DNA from: Haematococcus lacustris | Lineage: Eukaryota > Chlorophyta > Chlorophyceae > Chlamydomonadales > Haematococcaceae | Length of the DNA stretch: 64,000 nucleotides | Reading direction: 5' to 3' | Assembly (NCBI GenBank): GCA_030144725.1 | Contig: JASKMD010000020.1 | Location: forward strand, 496,001-560,000 | Part shown: piece after piece, positions 42,701 through 49,745 of the stretch | Layout: each line of letters starts with the position of its first letter | Position numbering within the stretch: position 1 is the first letter of the stretch | The notes under the pieces: generated by a model | Told to the model about the DNA's origin: nothing | The model's database searches: none | What the model saw: only the letters and a program-made list of their open reading frames with translations | Position numbers and translations under genes: made by a program

Positions 42701-43920
42701 CCAATGACCCCGCCCTCGTGACAACAAACTGTGTCTCATGCAAGCAGCACCCGGCCAGCACCACCCCGCCCCCCACCTCCCCCAGCCGGGCCAGCCCAGC
42801 CAGATGAGCTCATAACAGCGCTGCATTAGCAGGAAGCACACAACCCTCATTGCTCACCACCTGTGCCTCCATGGTCATCACCACATGGCGTTGCCTGGAC
42901 ATGACGTTGCTGTAGACCAAGCTCACCTGCTAACCTACTCACCAGTACGTTGATTGCACCATCCCTTGAACGTGGCATTTCATATTGGACCCTGTACTTA
43001 GCGCTAAAGAAAACCCTGCTGCTTACCTGTATGTATACTGCTCGGGCAGCATCATGCACAGGCTGTACGCCGGCAGGCCACGTGCCCCGCAGCTCCCCTG
43101 GTGGGGCTGCTGGGTCTGCCTTGCCCTGGCTCTGACCCTGGACACGCCAAGCACAGCAAGGAAACACCAACACAGTGAGTGCCACCAATGGCAGGCACCA
43201 GGCTTCGTCATGTTAGGGGATGTTGTGGGGTTGCTCTATGGCCGCTCCCTATGACTGCTTGATGTGGCGGCTGTGCAACCATATCAAACGACGAACTCAC
43301 GGGCAGCTTGGAGTAACAGAGGTGAAAGACATGGCGCAGGCGCTGGTTCACAGCACGCATGGGGCGATGCCCTACTGGCTGCAAGTAGCGTCCAAACAGC
43401 CTGCTCAGGCAGCAACACCGCAAAACAGGTGCTGCATGCATGCATGCTGACCCCTGGGTTACACAAAACACTATTTGCTGCTGTCGGACCCGGACTCAAT
43501 TGCCTCACCGCAGCAATGGTATGCATGTGGCCATGTCCTGGACTACTTTAGGAGCAGCTGCAACCGGAGGGGTAGCTGCAGCATACTGGGGAGCTTGTCC
43601 CTTGGCCTGTGGCATCAACGGCATGATGTGGCTGGTGCAGCCAGAGCCAGGCGTTTCGTCTCATGCTGCCGCCTGGATGTACAGCACTGAGCTGCCGTGC
43701 AGGGCTGGGCTGGCATGGAGTCGCAGCGCACCACATGCAAGGTTGGTGACCAGGCAGCTCCGTGAGCAGCAGCTGGCTGCAGGTTGCGGGTAGGACGCAG
43801 CTGCAGCTCGCCCGCCTCGCCAGGCGCACCGCGCTGCCCAGCTAGCTCGGCGACCATCCCACCCTCGTCCGTCACAGGCATCCCGCATAGGCGGTATGTC
43901 ACGGGCGACGCACTCACCCC
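21076..43920 (-). CDS. MCTP/FTIP-like protein: multiple C2 domains and PRT_C membrane region
   Basis: One colinear minus-strand series of exons matches plant multiple C2 domain and transmembrane region proteins from N- to C-terminal landmarks. These are C2 strands (42643-40807, 39082-38634, 36139-35570), the last C2 (27313-25987: [10 protein letters not shown] then LITLGVFEV, as in MCTP WEVYDP...IGVFDN; then RTRARLSTL), the PRT_C start (24270-24166: [18 protein letters not shown]), [10 protein letters not shown] (23590-23402), a membrane segment (21759-21514) and [20 protein letters not shown] (21210-21076), the counterpart of the MCTP V-I-R-L-R-Y-D-R-L-R block. MCTPs are ER-anchored Ca2+/lipid-binding tethers at membrane contact sites, including ER-plasma membrane. 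Introns here are very large and full of repeats. The 5' start and the last exon are not identified, and several C2 strands are unassigned. It is one gene if the landmarks are spliced together, which needs RNA evidence. Confidence 0.72.
21832..22499. repeat. 11-bp minisatellite, about 60 near-perfect copies
   Basis: The unit is tgcctgtggcc. 11 is not a multiple of three and no frame contains a stop, so all frames stay open and spell an 11-residue repeat; these frames are not genes. The array lies in the intron just upstream of the acceptor of the PRT_C membrane exon, whose exon starts at 21759 on the minus strand. Confidence 0.95.
23402..24270 (-). CDS. MCTP-like gene: start of PRT_C region
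   Basis: Exon 24270-24166 follows TTGCTCAG and ends ACTTTAG/GTGGGA. It reads [19 protein letters not shown] then SLPRAQTNF, which lines up with the plant MCTP block R-A-E-P-P-L-...-V-V-x-Y-M-L-...-R-R-S-K-A-N-F. The next coding block, ending at 23402 (GTGGAG/GTGAGC), reads [20 protein letters not shown], the W-F-x-x-I/V-C-x-W block of PRT_C. The acceptor of the second block lies around 23580-23600 and is not certain. Confidence 0.72.
24410..24562. repeat. Trinucleotide-rich (gctgctgct/tgc) microsatellite
   Basis: Impure runs of gctgcttgc and gctgctggc, period mostly 9-15. Located in an intron or between exons of the MCTP-like gene. Confidence 0.85.
25018..25192. repeat. Tandem repeat, about 18-19-bp unit (cattacctgccacccc)
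   Basis: About nine copies alternate between ccaccccatcac and ccaccccctcac forms. No coding role seen. Confidence 0.85.
25636..25752. repeat. Tandem repeat of gctgctgcct
   Basis: About eleven copies of a 9-10-bp unit, some changed to gctgctgcca. Lies in an MCTP-gene intron. Confidence 0.85.
25987..27313 (-). CDS. MCTP-like gene: last C2 domain
   Basis: Exon 27313-27201 (after GTGTAG, ends CCCACG/GTGAGC) reads [20 protein letters not shown]. This is the strand pair that in plant MCTPs reads Y-T-W-E-V-Y-D-P-C-T-V-x-T-x-G-V-F-D. Exon 26325-25987 (113 codons, after CTTCAG, ends GCTCAG/GTGGGA) reads [20 protein letters not shown], matching I-G-K-V-R-I-R-L-S-T-L of the same domain, then an Ala/Pro/Gly-rich insertion. 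The next coding block downstream (about 25350-25245, [17 protein letters not shown]) probably bridges to the PRT_C region. Confidence 0.72.
28624..28740. repeat. Simple repeat (cccaccca)n and C-rich run
   Basis: A C-rich stretch of 4-bp units on the plus strand, intronic to the minus-strand gene. Confidence 0.85.
28759..29310 (-). CDS. MCTP-like gene: exon block with two inverted copies elsewhere
   Basis: The likely coding path reads [20 protein letters not shown], then [15 protein letters not shown], then [14 protein letters not shown]. It ends either RYTVKL-like in the same frame or [15 protein letters not shown] in another after an internal splice (GGGTGAG donor near 28800). Strand-rich sequence fits a C2 domain, but I cannot align it firmly. 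The block recurs, inverted relative to this gene, at 43980-44560 and 52810-53430. Confidence 0.5.
   Translation of the reverse strand, partial: PRGPASRVPQQTRPGSCPCQPAAPCQRHPCTQLTQPVCSLTMGQLTGTSAAGEAPGRLWQDWLRGECARLCKGWWVGAPNMATAAVMAGFRVGSKSGGLQGGWVRRRGRGMEVKVCKAGVHLLLAAGQVLERDGVMVGGVCLPRVGYTVKLRLRRCWTVTPWCAWCCAMGEWDQCGHGLGQRC
30573..30653. repeat. Perfect 21-bp inverted repeat hairpin
   Basis: Arm 30573-30593 (aaattgtgatagatggtg plus ttt) is exactly complementary to 30633-30653, with a 39-base loop. This is the size and shape of a small-RNA precursor, but also of a foldback transposon tip. Confidence 0.8.
31510..32030. repeat. Long imperfect inverted repeat with coding relics
   Basis: The left arm (about 31510-31752) and right arm (about 31775-32030) are inverted copies at roughly 75-80% by eye, meeting near 31755-31775 (ggggttcaatggg against its complement). 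Both arms encode versions of one peptide: minus strand [19 protein letters not shown] and plus strand [20 protein letters not shown] coding segment was therefore duplicated head-to-head and then decayed with frameshifts. Confidence 0.75.
32330..32701 (+). CDS. Unrecognised open frame in the foreign block
   Basis: It reads [19 protein letters not shown], then [19 protein letters not shown], and ends [12 protein letters not shown]. Helix-forming and not low complexity, so it may be a true relic of a transposon protein. No family recognised; the N-terminal part is unsupported. Confidence 0.25.
   Translation: MAVLRVRACVARLESLDHSRSLGSASPAQQRGWRLCLLTWCGSQPATILTAKQGEEEVYAATCATPFVKTSHKVNSCAATTTAIGAAGLDAAAKELAAAQHPTPQGDEAALQVKLNVCESRKE
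33262..33744. repeat. 10-bp minisatellite (cccaccccgt), about 48 copies
   Basis: Near-perfect, with a cluster of t-to-c variants (cccaccccgc) around 33650-33690. The minus strand, which is the sense strand of the MCTP-like gene, is (ACGGGGTGGG)n and has strong G-quadruplex potential. The long frames through it are artefacts. Confidence 0.95.
33745..34008. repeat. 5-bp minisatellite (cccag), about 52 copies
   Basis: Abuts the 10-bp array without a spacer. The minus strand is (CTGGG)n, again G-quadruplex-prone. The junction at cccgtcccagcccag suggests one array grew from a mutated unit of the other. Confidence 0.95.
34009..35319. other. MCTP-gene intron sequence with a coding-like fragment
   Basis: 34372-34500 on the plus strand reads [19 protein letters not shown], then [17 protein letters not shown], behind a TATTCAG acceptor-like site. 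It looks like a piece of a transposon polyprotein, not identified. 34840-34910 is a gcagcagcag run and 35115-35150 another. Nothing else seen. Confidence 0.35.
35320..35530. repeat. Tandem repeat gtggaggggtgaaggggg
   Basis: Irregular units of ggaggggtg and gaagggggtg, purine-rich on the plus strand. It lies immediately downstream, on the minus strand, of a C2 exon. Confidence 0.85.
35570..36139 (-). CDS. MCTP-like gene: C2 domain exons
   Basis: Exon 36139-36071 (23 codons, after TGTGCAG, ends ACGAG/GTGAGG) reads [20 protein letters not shown], a C2 strand pair like V-x-L-G-x-x-x-x-x-T-R of MCTPs. Exon 35670 to about 35570 (after GATGCAG) reads [20 protein letters not shown] then VYVTPS, the F-x-F...E-x-L-x-L-x-V strand pair of a C2 domain. 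The exon end is uncertain. Confidence 0.62.
36359..37175 (-). CDS. MCTP-like gene: acidic linker coding blocks
   Basis: A minus-strand frame near 36690-36370 starts [20 protein letters not shown] and ends VWAYMK before a GTGAGG donor. A second near 37150-37010 reads [20 protein letters not shown]. Such acidic, disordered linkers between C2 domains are plausible. Borders are approximate. Confidence 0.35.
38290..38370. repeat. Interstitial telomere-like repeats
   Basis: It reads ctagggttagggttaggg and then (cctacc/ccta)n. A second short patch, ctaaccctacccctaccc, is at 38815-38850. These are TTAGGG/TAGGGG types inside a gene, not a chromosome end. Confidence 0.7.
38634..39082 (-). CDS. MCTP-like gene: C2 domain N-terminal strands
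   Basis: Exon 39082 to about 38945 (after CGTCCAG) reads [18 protein letters not shown] then [14 protein letters not shown]. The exon around 38735-38634 (after ACTGCAG, ends GTGAG/GGTGAG) reads [20 protein letters not shown] then [10 protein letters not shown], a typical first C2 strand (L-x-V-x-V-x-x-x-x-G-L). Phase between the two was not verified. Confidence 0.5.
39453..39690 (+). mobile_element. LTR-like end of a retroelement
   Basis: This segment starts cactgtaagctgtctccgctg and ends tcaactcggtctcttactcgg. It recurs inverted at 50481-50706 and 63811-63985 and direct at 50826-51020. A TATA-type box (TATAAAAG, 39636-39643) lies about 35 bases before the end, as in LTR promoters. Downstream a leader leads to an ATG at 39915. 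The exact ends and a target duplication were not established. Confidence 0.45.
39915..40199 (+). pseudogene. Possible gag start of the LTR-like element, truncated
   Basis: The frame starts [19 protein letters not shown] after the LTR-like segment and a 220-base leader. After about 35 residues ([14 protein letters not shown]) it runs into sequence that is partly repeated at 40263 (gttgcccccagcagctgcc), so the element is truncated. Gag identity is inferred from position only. Confidence 0.3.
40807..42643 (-). CDS. MCTP-like gene: complete C2 domain (four exons)
   Basis: Four exons join in phase 0: 42643-42539 ([18 protein letters not shown], then [11 protein letters not shown]), 42215-42156 ([20 protein letters not shown]), 41541-41467 ([19 protein letters not shown]) and 40975-40807 (AVLDLTQL, then [13 protein letters not shown]). 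Together they spell a textbook C2 domain: a first strand with A-R-G-L, the P-x-W-N-E-x-F-x-F block, V-x-V-W-D-S-D and the D-D-F-I-G-like turn. D-S-D is present, so Ca2+ coordination is plausible. After Y-Q-T-Q the donor GTTTGC is weak. It could be the start of the protein, because MQ precedes V-K-G in frame. Confidence 0.78.
41296..41372. repeat. Short tandem repeat (gcagggcttgcagg)
   Basis: About six units of a 9-10-bp motif, intronic to the MCTP-like gene. Confidence 0.7.
42660..43920 (-). CDS. MCTP-like gene: upstream coding blocks (duplicated at 51.3 kb)
   Basis: Minus-strand blocks are [20 protein letters not shown] (43900-43690), [20 protein letters not shown] (near 43400-43280), [17 protein letters not shown] (43130-43020) and [19 protein letters not shown] (42750-42680). 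They lie between plausible splice sites and upstream of the C2 domain. The copy at 51.3-52.7 kb has a 12-base in-frame insertion in the first block (VAELMGQLAG), supporting it as coding. No domain recognised, and this could be a separate gene. Confidence 0.4.
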
Positions 43921-43979
43921 CCACGTACTCGCCAGGAAGTACGTGCGACGTGGGTGTCACACCTTGCTTCAATTGGGGG

Positions 43980-44560
43980 ACTCTCTCTCCTTATCACATG
44001 CCATGCCGCTTCCCTCCCTTCCCCTTTGCCTGCAAGGCTTGGTCTGACGGGTTCCGCAACAGACCCGGCCTGGCTCCTGCCCCTGCCAGCCAGCAGCCCC
44101 CTGCCAGCGCCACCCCTGCACCCAGCTGACCCAGCCAGTGTGCAGCCCAGTCATGGGGCAGCTCACCGGCACTTCAGCAGCAGGCGAGGCACCCGGGAGG
44201 CTGTGGCAGGACTGGCTCAGGGGGGAGTGCGCCAGGCTGTGCAAGGGGTAGTGGATGGGGGCTCCCAACATGGCGACAGCAGCCGTGATGGCTGGGTTCA
44301 GGGTGGGCAGCAAGTCAGGGGTGGAGCAGGGAGGGTGGGTGAGCAAGAGGGGCAGGGGCATGGAGGTGAAGGTTTGCAAGGCTGGGGTGCACTTGCTGCT
44401 GGCAGCCGGGCTGGTGTTGGAGCGGGATGGGGTGATGGTGGGCGGGGTGTGGCCTCCCAGGGTGGGGATCACAGTGGAGCTGGGGCTGAGGTGCTGCTGG
44501 CCAGTGACCCCCTGGTGCTGCACTATGGGTGAGTGGGACCAGTGCTGACATGGCTTTGAG
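43980..44560 (+). pseudogene. Inverted copy of the MCTP exon block from 28.8-29.3 kb
   Basis: On the plus strand it reads [20 protein letters not shown], then [20 protein letters not shown], with differences from 28759-29310 (for example a changed stretch after GSKSG). Homology begins at cgggttccgcaacagacc and ends around ggtgctgatggggg, both inside intron sequence, so a genomic segment was copied rather than an mRNA. It is oriented against the gene and is probably not functional. Confidence 0.75.
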
Positions 44561-44747
44561 CAAAGGTGCTGATGGGGGCAAGCCCAACCAGGCTTCTGGT
44601 GTCCTTCTTGTTTGCGTGTTGTATCGAATACTTGGTGTTTCAAGCCGCGTGCTTGTTACCCTGAGGCGGCATGAGAGTCAGCTTATATTCAACACCCATT
44701 TTTAACAGCCGTTGCATTTGATGACACGTCCTTAGTTATTAGTTAGG

Positions 44748-44996
44748 TCCTGATCTGTAAGCAGACCAACAAAACTTATTCAACAAGGAACAACATGTTG
44801 GCCTGTGGGTAATCTCACTCCGCTACAATCATATTGAAGCATCCTCGGTCGCACCCTTGACGACTACCAACCCCATTCCGGTGGCACTTGTTCAAGGGGC
44901 TAATCCCCCTTGACCACTGGGCACCTCATCAAAACTAACAGCGTAATTGCTTGGAGGCTGACAGCCTGGCGAAACCTATCCTAACCAGCCCTCGAG
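44748..44996 (+). repeat. Structured repeat R, copy 1
   Basis: Starts near gaccaacaaaacttattc and ends near gctgacagcctggcg. The 3' half can fold as a nested hairpin: outer stem CCGGTGG/CCACTGG and inner stem TCAAGGGG/CCCCTTGA. Copies lie at 51035, 53478, 54418 and 62757. Function unknown; listed as a repeat because transcription is not shown. Confidence 0.7.
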
Positions 44997-45446
44997 TTCG
45001 CCAAGGCTCTTGGGCTGGGCTGTGAGAGCATTGAAGCTCCCCGTGTACACGAATTTAATTTAACCGCACCGGACTGCGATGCCTGCGAGCACAGAGGGCA
45101 CGGGGACATTTGGATGGAGTGCGGGTGCGCGCTATTGTATGGGCGTCAAGGGCAATTTATGCTACGCGGGCTGTGTGCGGGGCAATCATGGCAAGGGCTA
45201 TGTGCGGTGTGTGTGCACGCATCAAGATGCGCATTGTGAGCTGTGTGCGTTGTGGGCTGTGTGCTATGTGCGGGACTGTGGGCAAGATGCGCATTACCTT
45301 TAAGAGGCAAAGGGCTCTAGCCAAGGCCCTTGGCATTATATGCCGTATTGCGAGGCCAATTCCCATCTTGTGCACTGCGAACAGAAACACAAGCACGGGG
45401 GTTGTTGTTGGTCCTGGGCTGCTGTTGGTGCGGGGCTGCTGTTGGT
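44997..45446. other. Spacer before the outer TIR element
   Basis: 45120-45330 is rich in gtgcggg/gtgcgc words like the array at 63.2 kb but not a clean tandem repeat. No gene seen. Confidence 0.3.
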
Positions 45447-46385
45447 GGTCACCCCTCCCATTGAACCACCAACCCCCCTCACGGTAAGGGACAACGGCTT
45501 TTCCGGACTCACTTCTGCACAGATTTACACGCGAATTGAAGCATCGGAAAGCGGCTGCGCTCAGCCACACGCTGAGCTGGTCGGGCATGTTGCCGGGTAT
45601 GCGACCCTACCGAGCCTGCGGACTTGATGTACGCTGACCCAGTATCTGTGAGTCCCTGATTAACGCGATGGATAGTGCGCGATGTGCGAGGAGCCCGACC
45701 CCATGTCCAACATCGTGACCAACATGCGCTGGCTCAGGGGCTCTGAAACTAGGCTCTGGGGCTCTGGAACTAGGAGGAGACCATAGTAGGAGCACAGCAG
45801 TGGCAACCGCATCAATCATTTGTTGATTAGGCTCCAAGAGGTGGGATAACACTCCTCCATGCTGCCCACTCTGTTGATGCCCGTCTGACAACCATGCAAC
45901 TCAAGGTAACTCTCCAGCCTTGCGTTACTGGCTATAGAACTCACTGTGAACCCCCTGCCAAAGTCTCAACTCTTGTTGAGTTTTGTTCATAGGGGGTCAC
46001 CCCCGCCATTGGCCCCGCAAATGTGAGACGGTCTGGGGCGCGAATCTCCGTGTAGCTCGCGACAAAGTTTTGGCGCAGTTGGGTGTAACAGGCGTATCCG
46101 GCACCCCGCAGCCGCAAAACACTAGCTCAGATCGGCGCCCGCCCAAACCTGACCTGTGCTTTCCGCTCCTAAAAGACTCACGCACATCATAAGGCGAGGC
46201 TGGCAGTCCTTCTACGCACGCCGTAAGCCAACGGCACAAGTGCAGTACGCCTGCTTGCATGTCAGTGCATGGAGCATATAATTCGTGCATATGCGCACAA
46301 GTCAGCAAGCTGGCACCCCTTACCTCACTTACGTTGCGGCATGACTCTATGTAAATGTAAGCTGCCTTATGACAGCGCTACATCA

Positions 46386-46950
46386 TCACTTGGCAATATG
46401 TTGTCGGGATGCCTCGGGATGGCTCTGGCTTTCAGTGTTACATGTGCCGTGGTGCCTCAACCTCACCAAGCGAGCTAGGTTAGCTTTTGCCTGCAGGTCA
46501 GACAGGCGCTGCCCTCCAGCCTTGCCACAAGTACCGGTCTTGTTTAGGATCTTCATGCGGGCAAGAACCATGGCACCTAAGATGTGTGAGCTGGTCACTG
46601 CAGGTTGCTCAATGATGCCTTGCTCTTGGAGCAGGCTGGTGACGGCAGCCCTGTCACTCCAAGACAAATGCTGAAGGACACGGGCCACATTGCCCATGTA
46701 ACGCAACAACACTGAGTGGGATGTGGCTGCCGGGCTGGTGGTGGCGGTTGTTGTGGGGGTGAGGTCAGGTGTAGCTGTAGAGGGAGGCTGTGTACGCTGT
46801 CGCTTTTGAGAGCCCCTGACAGGCACCAACATTGGCTGCACCTGCTGCAGGACTGCTCCAAGGCTGCAGGGCTGTAGGGCTGCTATAGGAAGGGTGGGGT
46901 GGGCTGCTGCAAGGAGGGTGGGGTGGGCTGCTGCAAGGAGGGTGGGGTGG
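46386..46950 (-). pseudogene. C-terminal part of the inner element's gene
   Basis: It reads LLRYMGNVARVLQHLSWSDR, then VTSLLQEQGIIEQPAV, then LGAMVLARMKILNKTG, then LQAKANLARLVRL, and stops after SRQHIAK at 46386. Helical, no known domain. It lies just beyond the retrotransposon LTR and is probably the continuation of the frame broken near 48345. Contains an internal P-T-L-L-A-A-A-H repeat. Confidence 0.4.
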
Positions 46951-47141
46951 TGTAACGTGCCTTTGCACGGCCAGCGTAATCCTCTTAGTGCGGCTAAAGA
47001 GCTTTGGGCGATGTCTAAGCTCCCGGGAGTCGAACCCGGCCTTGACACCGGTCACCGCACTTTGAGAGTTACACTGGCGCATGGGGGCATTATATGGTTG
47101 TCCTTAAATGGCATATCAGCCAGGCGCATTGCCACGTAACA
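46951..47141 (-). repeat. 3' LTR of a Ty3/gypsy element (191 bp)
   Basis: Read on the minus strand it starts TGTTACGTGGC right after a polypurine tract and ends CACGTTACA, giving TG...CA ends and short inverted termini (TGTTAC/GTTACA). A sequence resembling a tRNA T-arm (GGTTCGACTCC) lies inside. No 5' LTR is found. Confidence 0.6.
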
Positions 47142-47158
47142 TTCCCCCCCACCTGGTC
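47142..47158 (-). promoter_or_regulatory. Polypurine tract of the gypsy element
   Basis: On the minus strand it reads AGGTGGGGGGGAA directly before the LTR start. This is the plus-strand priming site of LTR retrotransposons, and its position confirms the LTR border. Confidence 0.65.
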
Positions 47159-47335
47159 CTCTCTGGACGCAGTTGTCCTCAACTGTAGGATTGTGCCTAT
47201 AGGTGACTGCCCCGCCTCGGCAACCCACGATTGTGCCGAGACTCGCGCCTCAACGCTCGGTGTCAAGAATGCCATGTTTTTGCTTTTTTGCATTTCGTAC
47301 TCATTCATCTTTTTCTTTCTCAGTCTGTAATGAGC

Positions 47336-48345
47336 CTATGGAACCGGCAGTGGTCCATGCTCATCAATGTACTGCTGCAGAGCCTCGTCGCAGTTCACTA
47401 GATTCTTTTGAGGCTCCCAGGTGTCATGCTCCTCAGAGTAGCCCACCCATCGAACCAGAAACTCCAGAGCTTGCTTCACATTCTTGCTTGGCTTGCGCCC
47501 TTTCCCATTCCCCCGGCCTCTCACTTTCACCAGCTTGTGTTGCAACAGCTTTTCCACCTCGTAAACTGGCTCGCCGTCCAGCCACTGTACAGGCGGAGGT
47601 GCTGCCATGTTTGGCGCTTGAGTGCCGAGGTAGGATTTTACCAGGGAGACATGGAACACGTTGTGCATGGGGGTCCATCGATGAGGTAGCTGGATTTGCA
47701 CTGCAACCAACCCGATCATGCGTAGCACCACGAAGGGGCCGACATATCGGGGTTTGAGCTTGCGCACCCCCACCTCATCCTTTCGTTTTCTCATGTTGAC
47801 AGTGCTCAACATTACCAGCTGTTCTGGTCACCTCACGACGCCTGCCGTCTACCAGAGCTTTCATGCGTTGTTGGGCCTCACGCCAACACTGTCTGGCTTT
47901 GCGCACCTCTTTCTCCACATTTTCCGCAAACGCAGATGCCTTAGGAACCTTGCGCGGTAGATCCAACGTCGCAGGAGTCAGCGGATGCTGGCCATAGTTC
48001 AGAAAGAACGGCGTTTGGCGGCGGATTGACTCGTGCCAGGAGTTGTTGATAGCGAACTCAACCCAAGGCAAGTGTTCTGCCCAGTCTGTGTGGGCATCGT
48101 TCACATAGTGTCGCAGCATCTCCTCAATGACTCTGTTTACTCGCTCTGTCTGGCCGTCAGACTCAGGATGATATGCACTGGACATGTAATGGGCCACTTT
48201 GCACAGGGCGCATACATGTTCCCAGAAGTGGCTGTTGAAGTGGGGGCCACGGTCTGTGATCACCGAGGCTGGCATGCCATGCAGGCGCACGACCTCATGG
48301 AAGAAGTGTGTAGCCATGTCGAAGTGGGTCTGGATGTGGTTGCAA
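47336..48345 (-). pseudogene. Ty3/gypsy chromovirus integrase with chromodomain, 5'-truncated
   Basis: The frame enters at THFDMATHFFHEVVRLHGMP. The second and third catalytic residues of the integrase are visible (VITDRGPHFNSHFW and AYHPESDGQTERVNR); the part with the first aspartate is absent. A frameshift near 47800 separates this from VGVRKLKPRYVGPFVVLRM, the GPY/F block. It is followed by HNVFHVSLVKSY and a chromodomain (EFLVRWVGYSEEHDTWEP, then NCDEALQQYI). Gag, protease, reverse transcriptase and RNase H are missing. A relic, not able to transpose. Confidence 0.85.
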
Positions 48346-49300
48346 GGCAGTCAATGCCTGATCCAGCTCATGGAACTGCTCTTGGAATTGTGCTACCAAG
48401 GCAAGCTCTGCCTCATAGTCAAACTGTGGCTGCTCTGGCTGGTGATGGTCGACCTGGGGGTAGCCTCCGGGTTGTTGTAAGGCACCACATTGCCAACACC
48501 TGCAAAACAAAAGACACATTACACAAGTTGTAGACCACTTCATTGGCACCTGACACATAGCTTCAACCACAGCCCTTACTACTTACTTGTGGGCAATGAA
48601 GGTGGGAGGTGGCTGCTGTGGCTGCTGGGTGGGGGTTGGAAGAGAGGGTCGGGGAGGGGAGGGTGGCAAGGGTGGCTGCAGCGGGGGGGAAGGCGGGGGT
48701 GAGGGGCATGGAGACACTTGATCCTGGTGCTGGTCATCCAGCTCGGGGGGCAGGGAGGTGGGAGGGGGCTGCTGCTCCAGGGTCTGGCCATGTAGAGAGT
48801 GTGGCGGGGAGGGGGGAGGAGGTGTGGGTGCCGGGGTGGGGAGGGAGGAGGAGGATGTGGAGGGAGGCAAGAGGGGGGGAGGGAGGAGGTGGGGTGAGGT
48901 GGGGTGGGGAGGGAGGGAGGAGGGGGGGAGGGAGAAGGGGGGAGGAGGAGGTGGCTGCCGGGGTGGGGAGGGAGGAGGGGGTTGTTGCTTCTGGTGCATC
49001 CTGACGCAATCTCTATGCGCCAGGGGGGCAAGCCCTGCACGTTGGCATGCATCTACCACGCAGCCCATCAGCACGCTAGCGCGGCCAAAGACAACCAGGT
49101 AGCGGCCGTGGCACGCATCCTCCCCCACTCGGTGAACCTTCACAAACCCATCCCTATTCTTGGCTGCACACGTGAGTCCACAAACAGCACACAGTCTAGC
49201 ATCGGGCTCATCCCTAGCTGTTGGACTGTTGAGATAAGGGTGGTAGTATGTCGACGGCATCCTGCGCATAGAAACACATAAACACATGTTTGCTCAACAT
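48340..49300 (-). CDS. Inner element's gene: zinc-finger-like and Pro/Gln-rich exons
   Basis: The frame from about 49287 reads MPSTYYHPYLNSPTARDEPD, then RLCAVCGLTCAAKNRDGFVK, then VHRVGEDACHGRYLVVFG. The spaced cysteines and histidines (C-x2-C-x3-C, later C-H and C-x4-C) suggest a zinc-binding module. A long proline-rich tract follows (48990-48590), then a block at 48480-48345 (PEQPQFDYEAELALVAQF, then QEQFHELDQAL), which stops where the gypsy fragment starts. Further exons lie upstream at 49567-49465 and before 49646. No known family; it may be the element's own transposition protein. Confidence 0.4.
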
Positions 49301-49464
49301 ATTGAGGCGTAGCGTCGTTCATAAGAAATAATAAGAGATGAAAGTCGGGCAGGTGACTGTTGTGTGCTACCCTCAGCTATTCATGCCTGTCATGCGTTAC
49401 GGGAGTGTGCGAGTGAACATCAAACTGACTTAATCAAGGTGACGTGTATTACAAGATTACTCAC

Positions 49465-49745
49465 CTCCAAGGCACTGTTTTCAAGGTCTGATAGCCTTGC
49501 TGCAATGCTGCTTATGAGCCCTTGGGCTGGTGTGGGTTTGGTGTTGATCCTCAAATCAGCGAAGCACCTGTGGAGGTCAGCAGATTTGGTTGCATGTGTT
49601 GACATCGTATGCACAACGCACTAAGAAATAGCACCCCGTGCTTACCTGAGATGTATCGCGAGTTGCCCGGTCCAACGGCAGCAAAGGCTGCTCGGCACGG
49701 AAATGCCTCCGGCCACCAATCCACCTCTCCTGTTACGACACGCAT
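49465..49745 (-). CDS. Inner element's gene: 5' exons
   Basis: One exon (49567-49465, after CTCCACAG, ends TTGGAG/GTGAGT) reads NTKPTPAQGLISSIAARLSD, then LENSALE. Another ends at 49646 (CTCAG/GTAAGC) and reads GEVDWWPEAFPCRAAFAAVG. Phase between the two does not fit my reading, so at least one border is wrong. Confidence 0.35.

Noticed and set aside
44880..44960. Hammerhead ribozyme in repeat R
   Set aside because: The inverse strand has TTTGATGAG, but not the CTGATGAG and GAAA core.
47005..47050. tRNA gene
   Set aside because: The minus strand has a good T-arm (GGTTCGACTCC with a 5-bp stem), but no matching acceptor, D-arm or anticodon arm can be folded around it. It lies inside the gypsy LTR.
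48590..48990. Regulatory polypurine region
   Set aside because: It is best explained as the coding sequence of a proline-rich linker on the minus strand.
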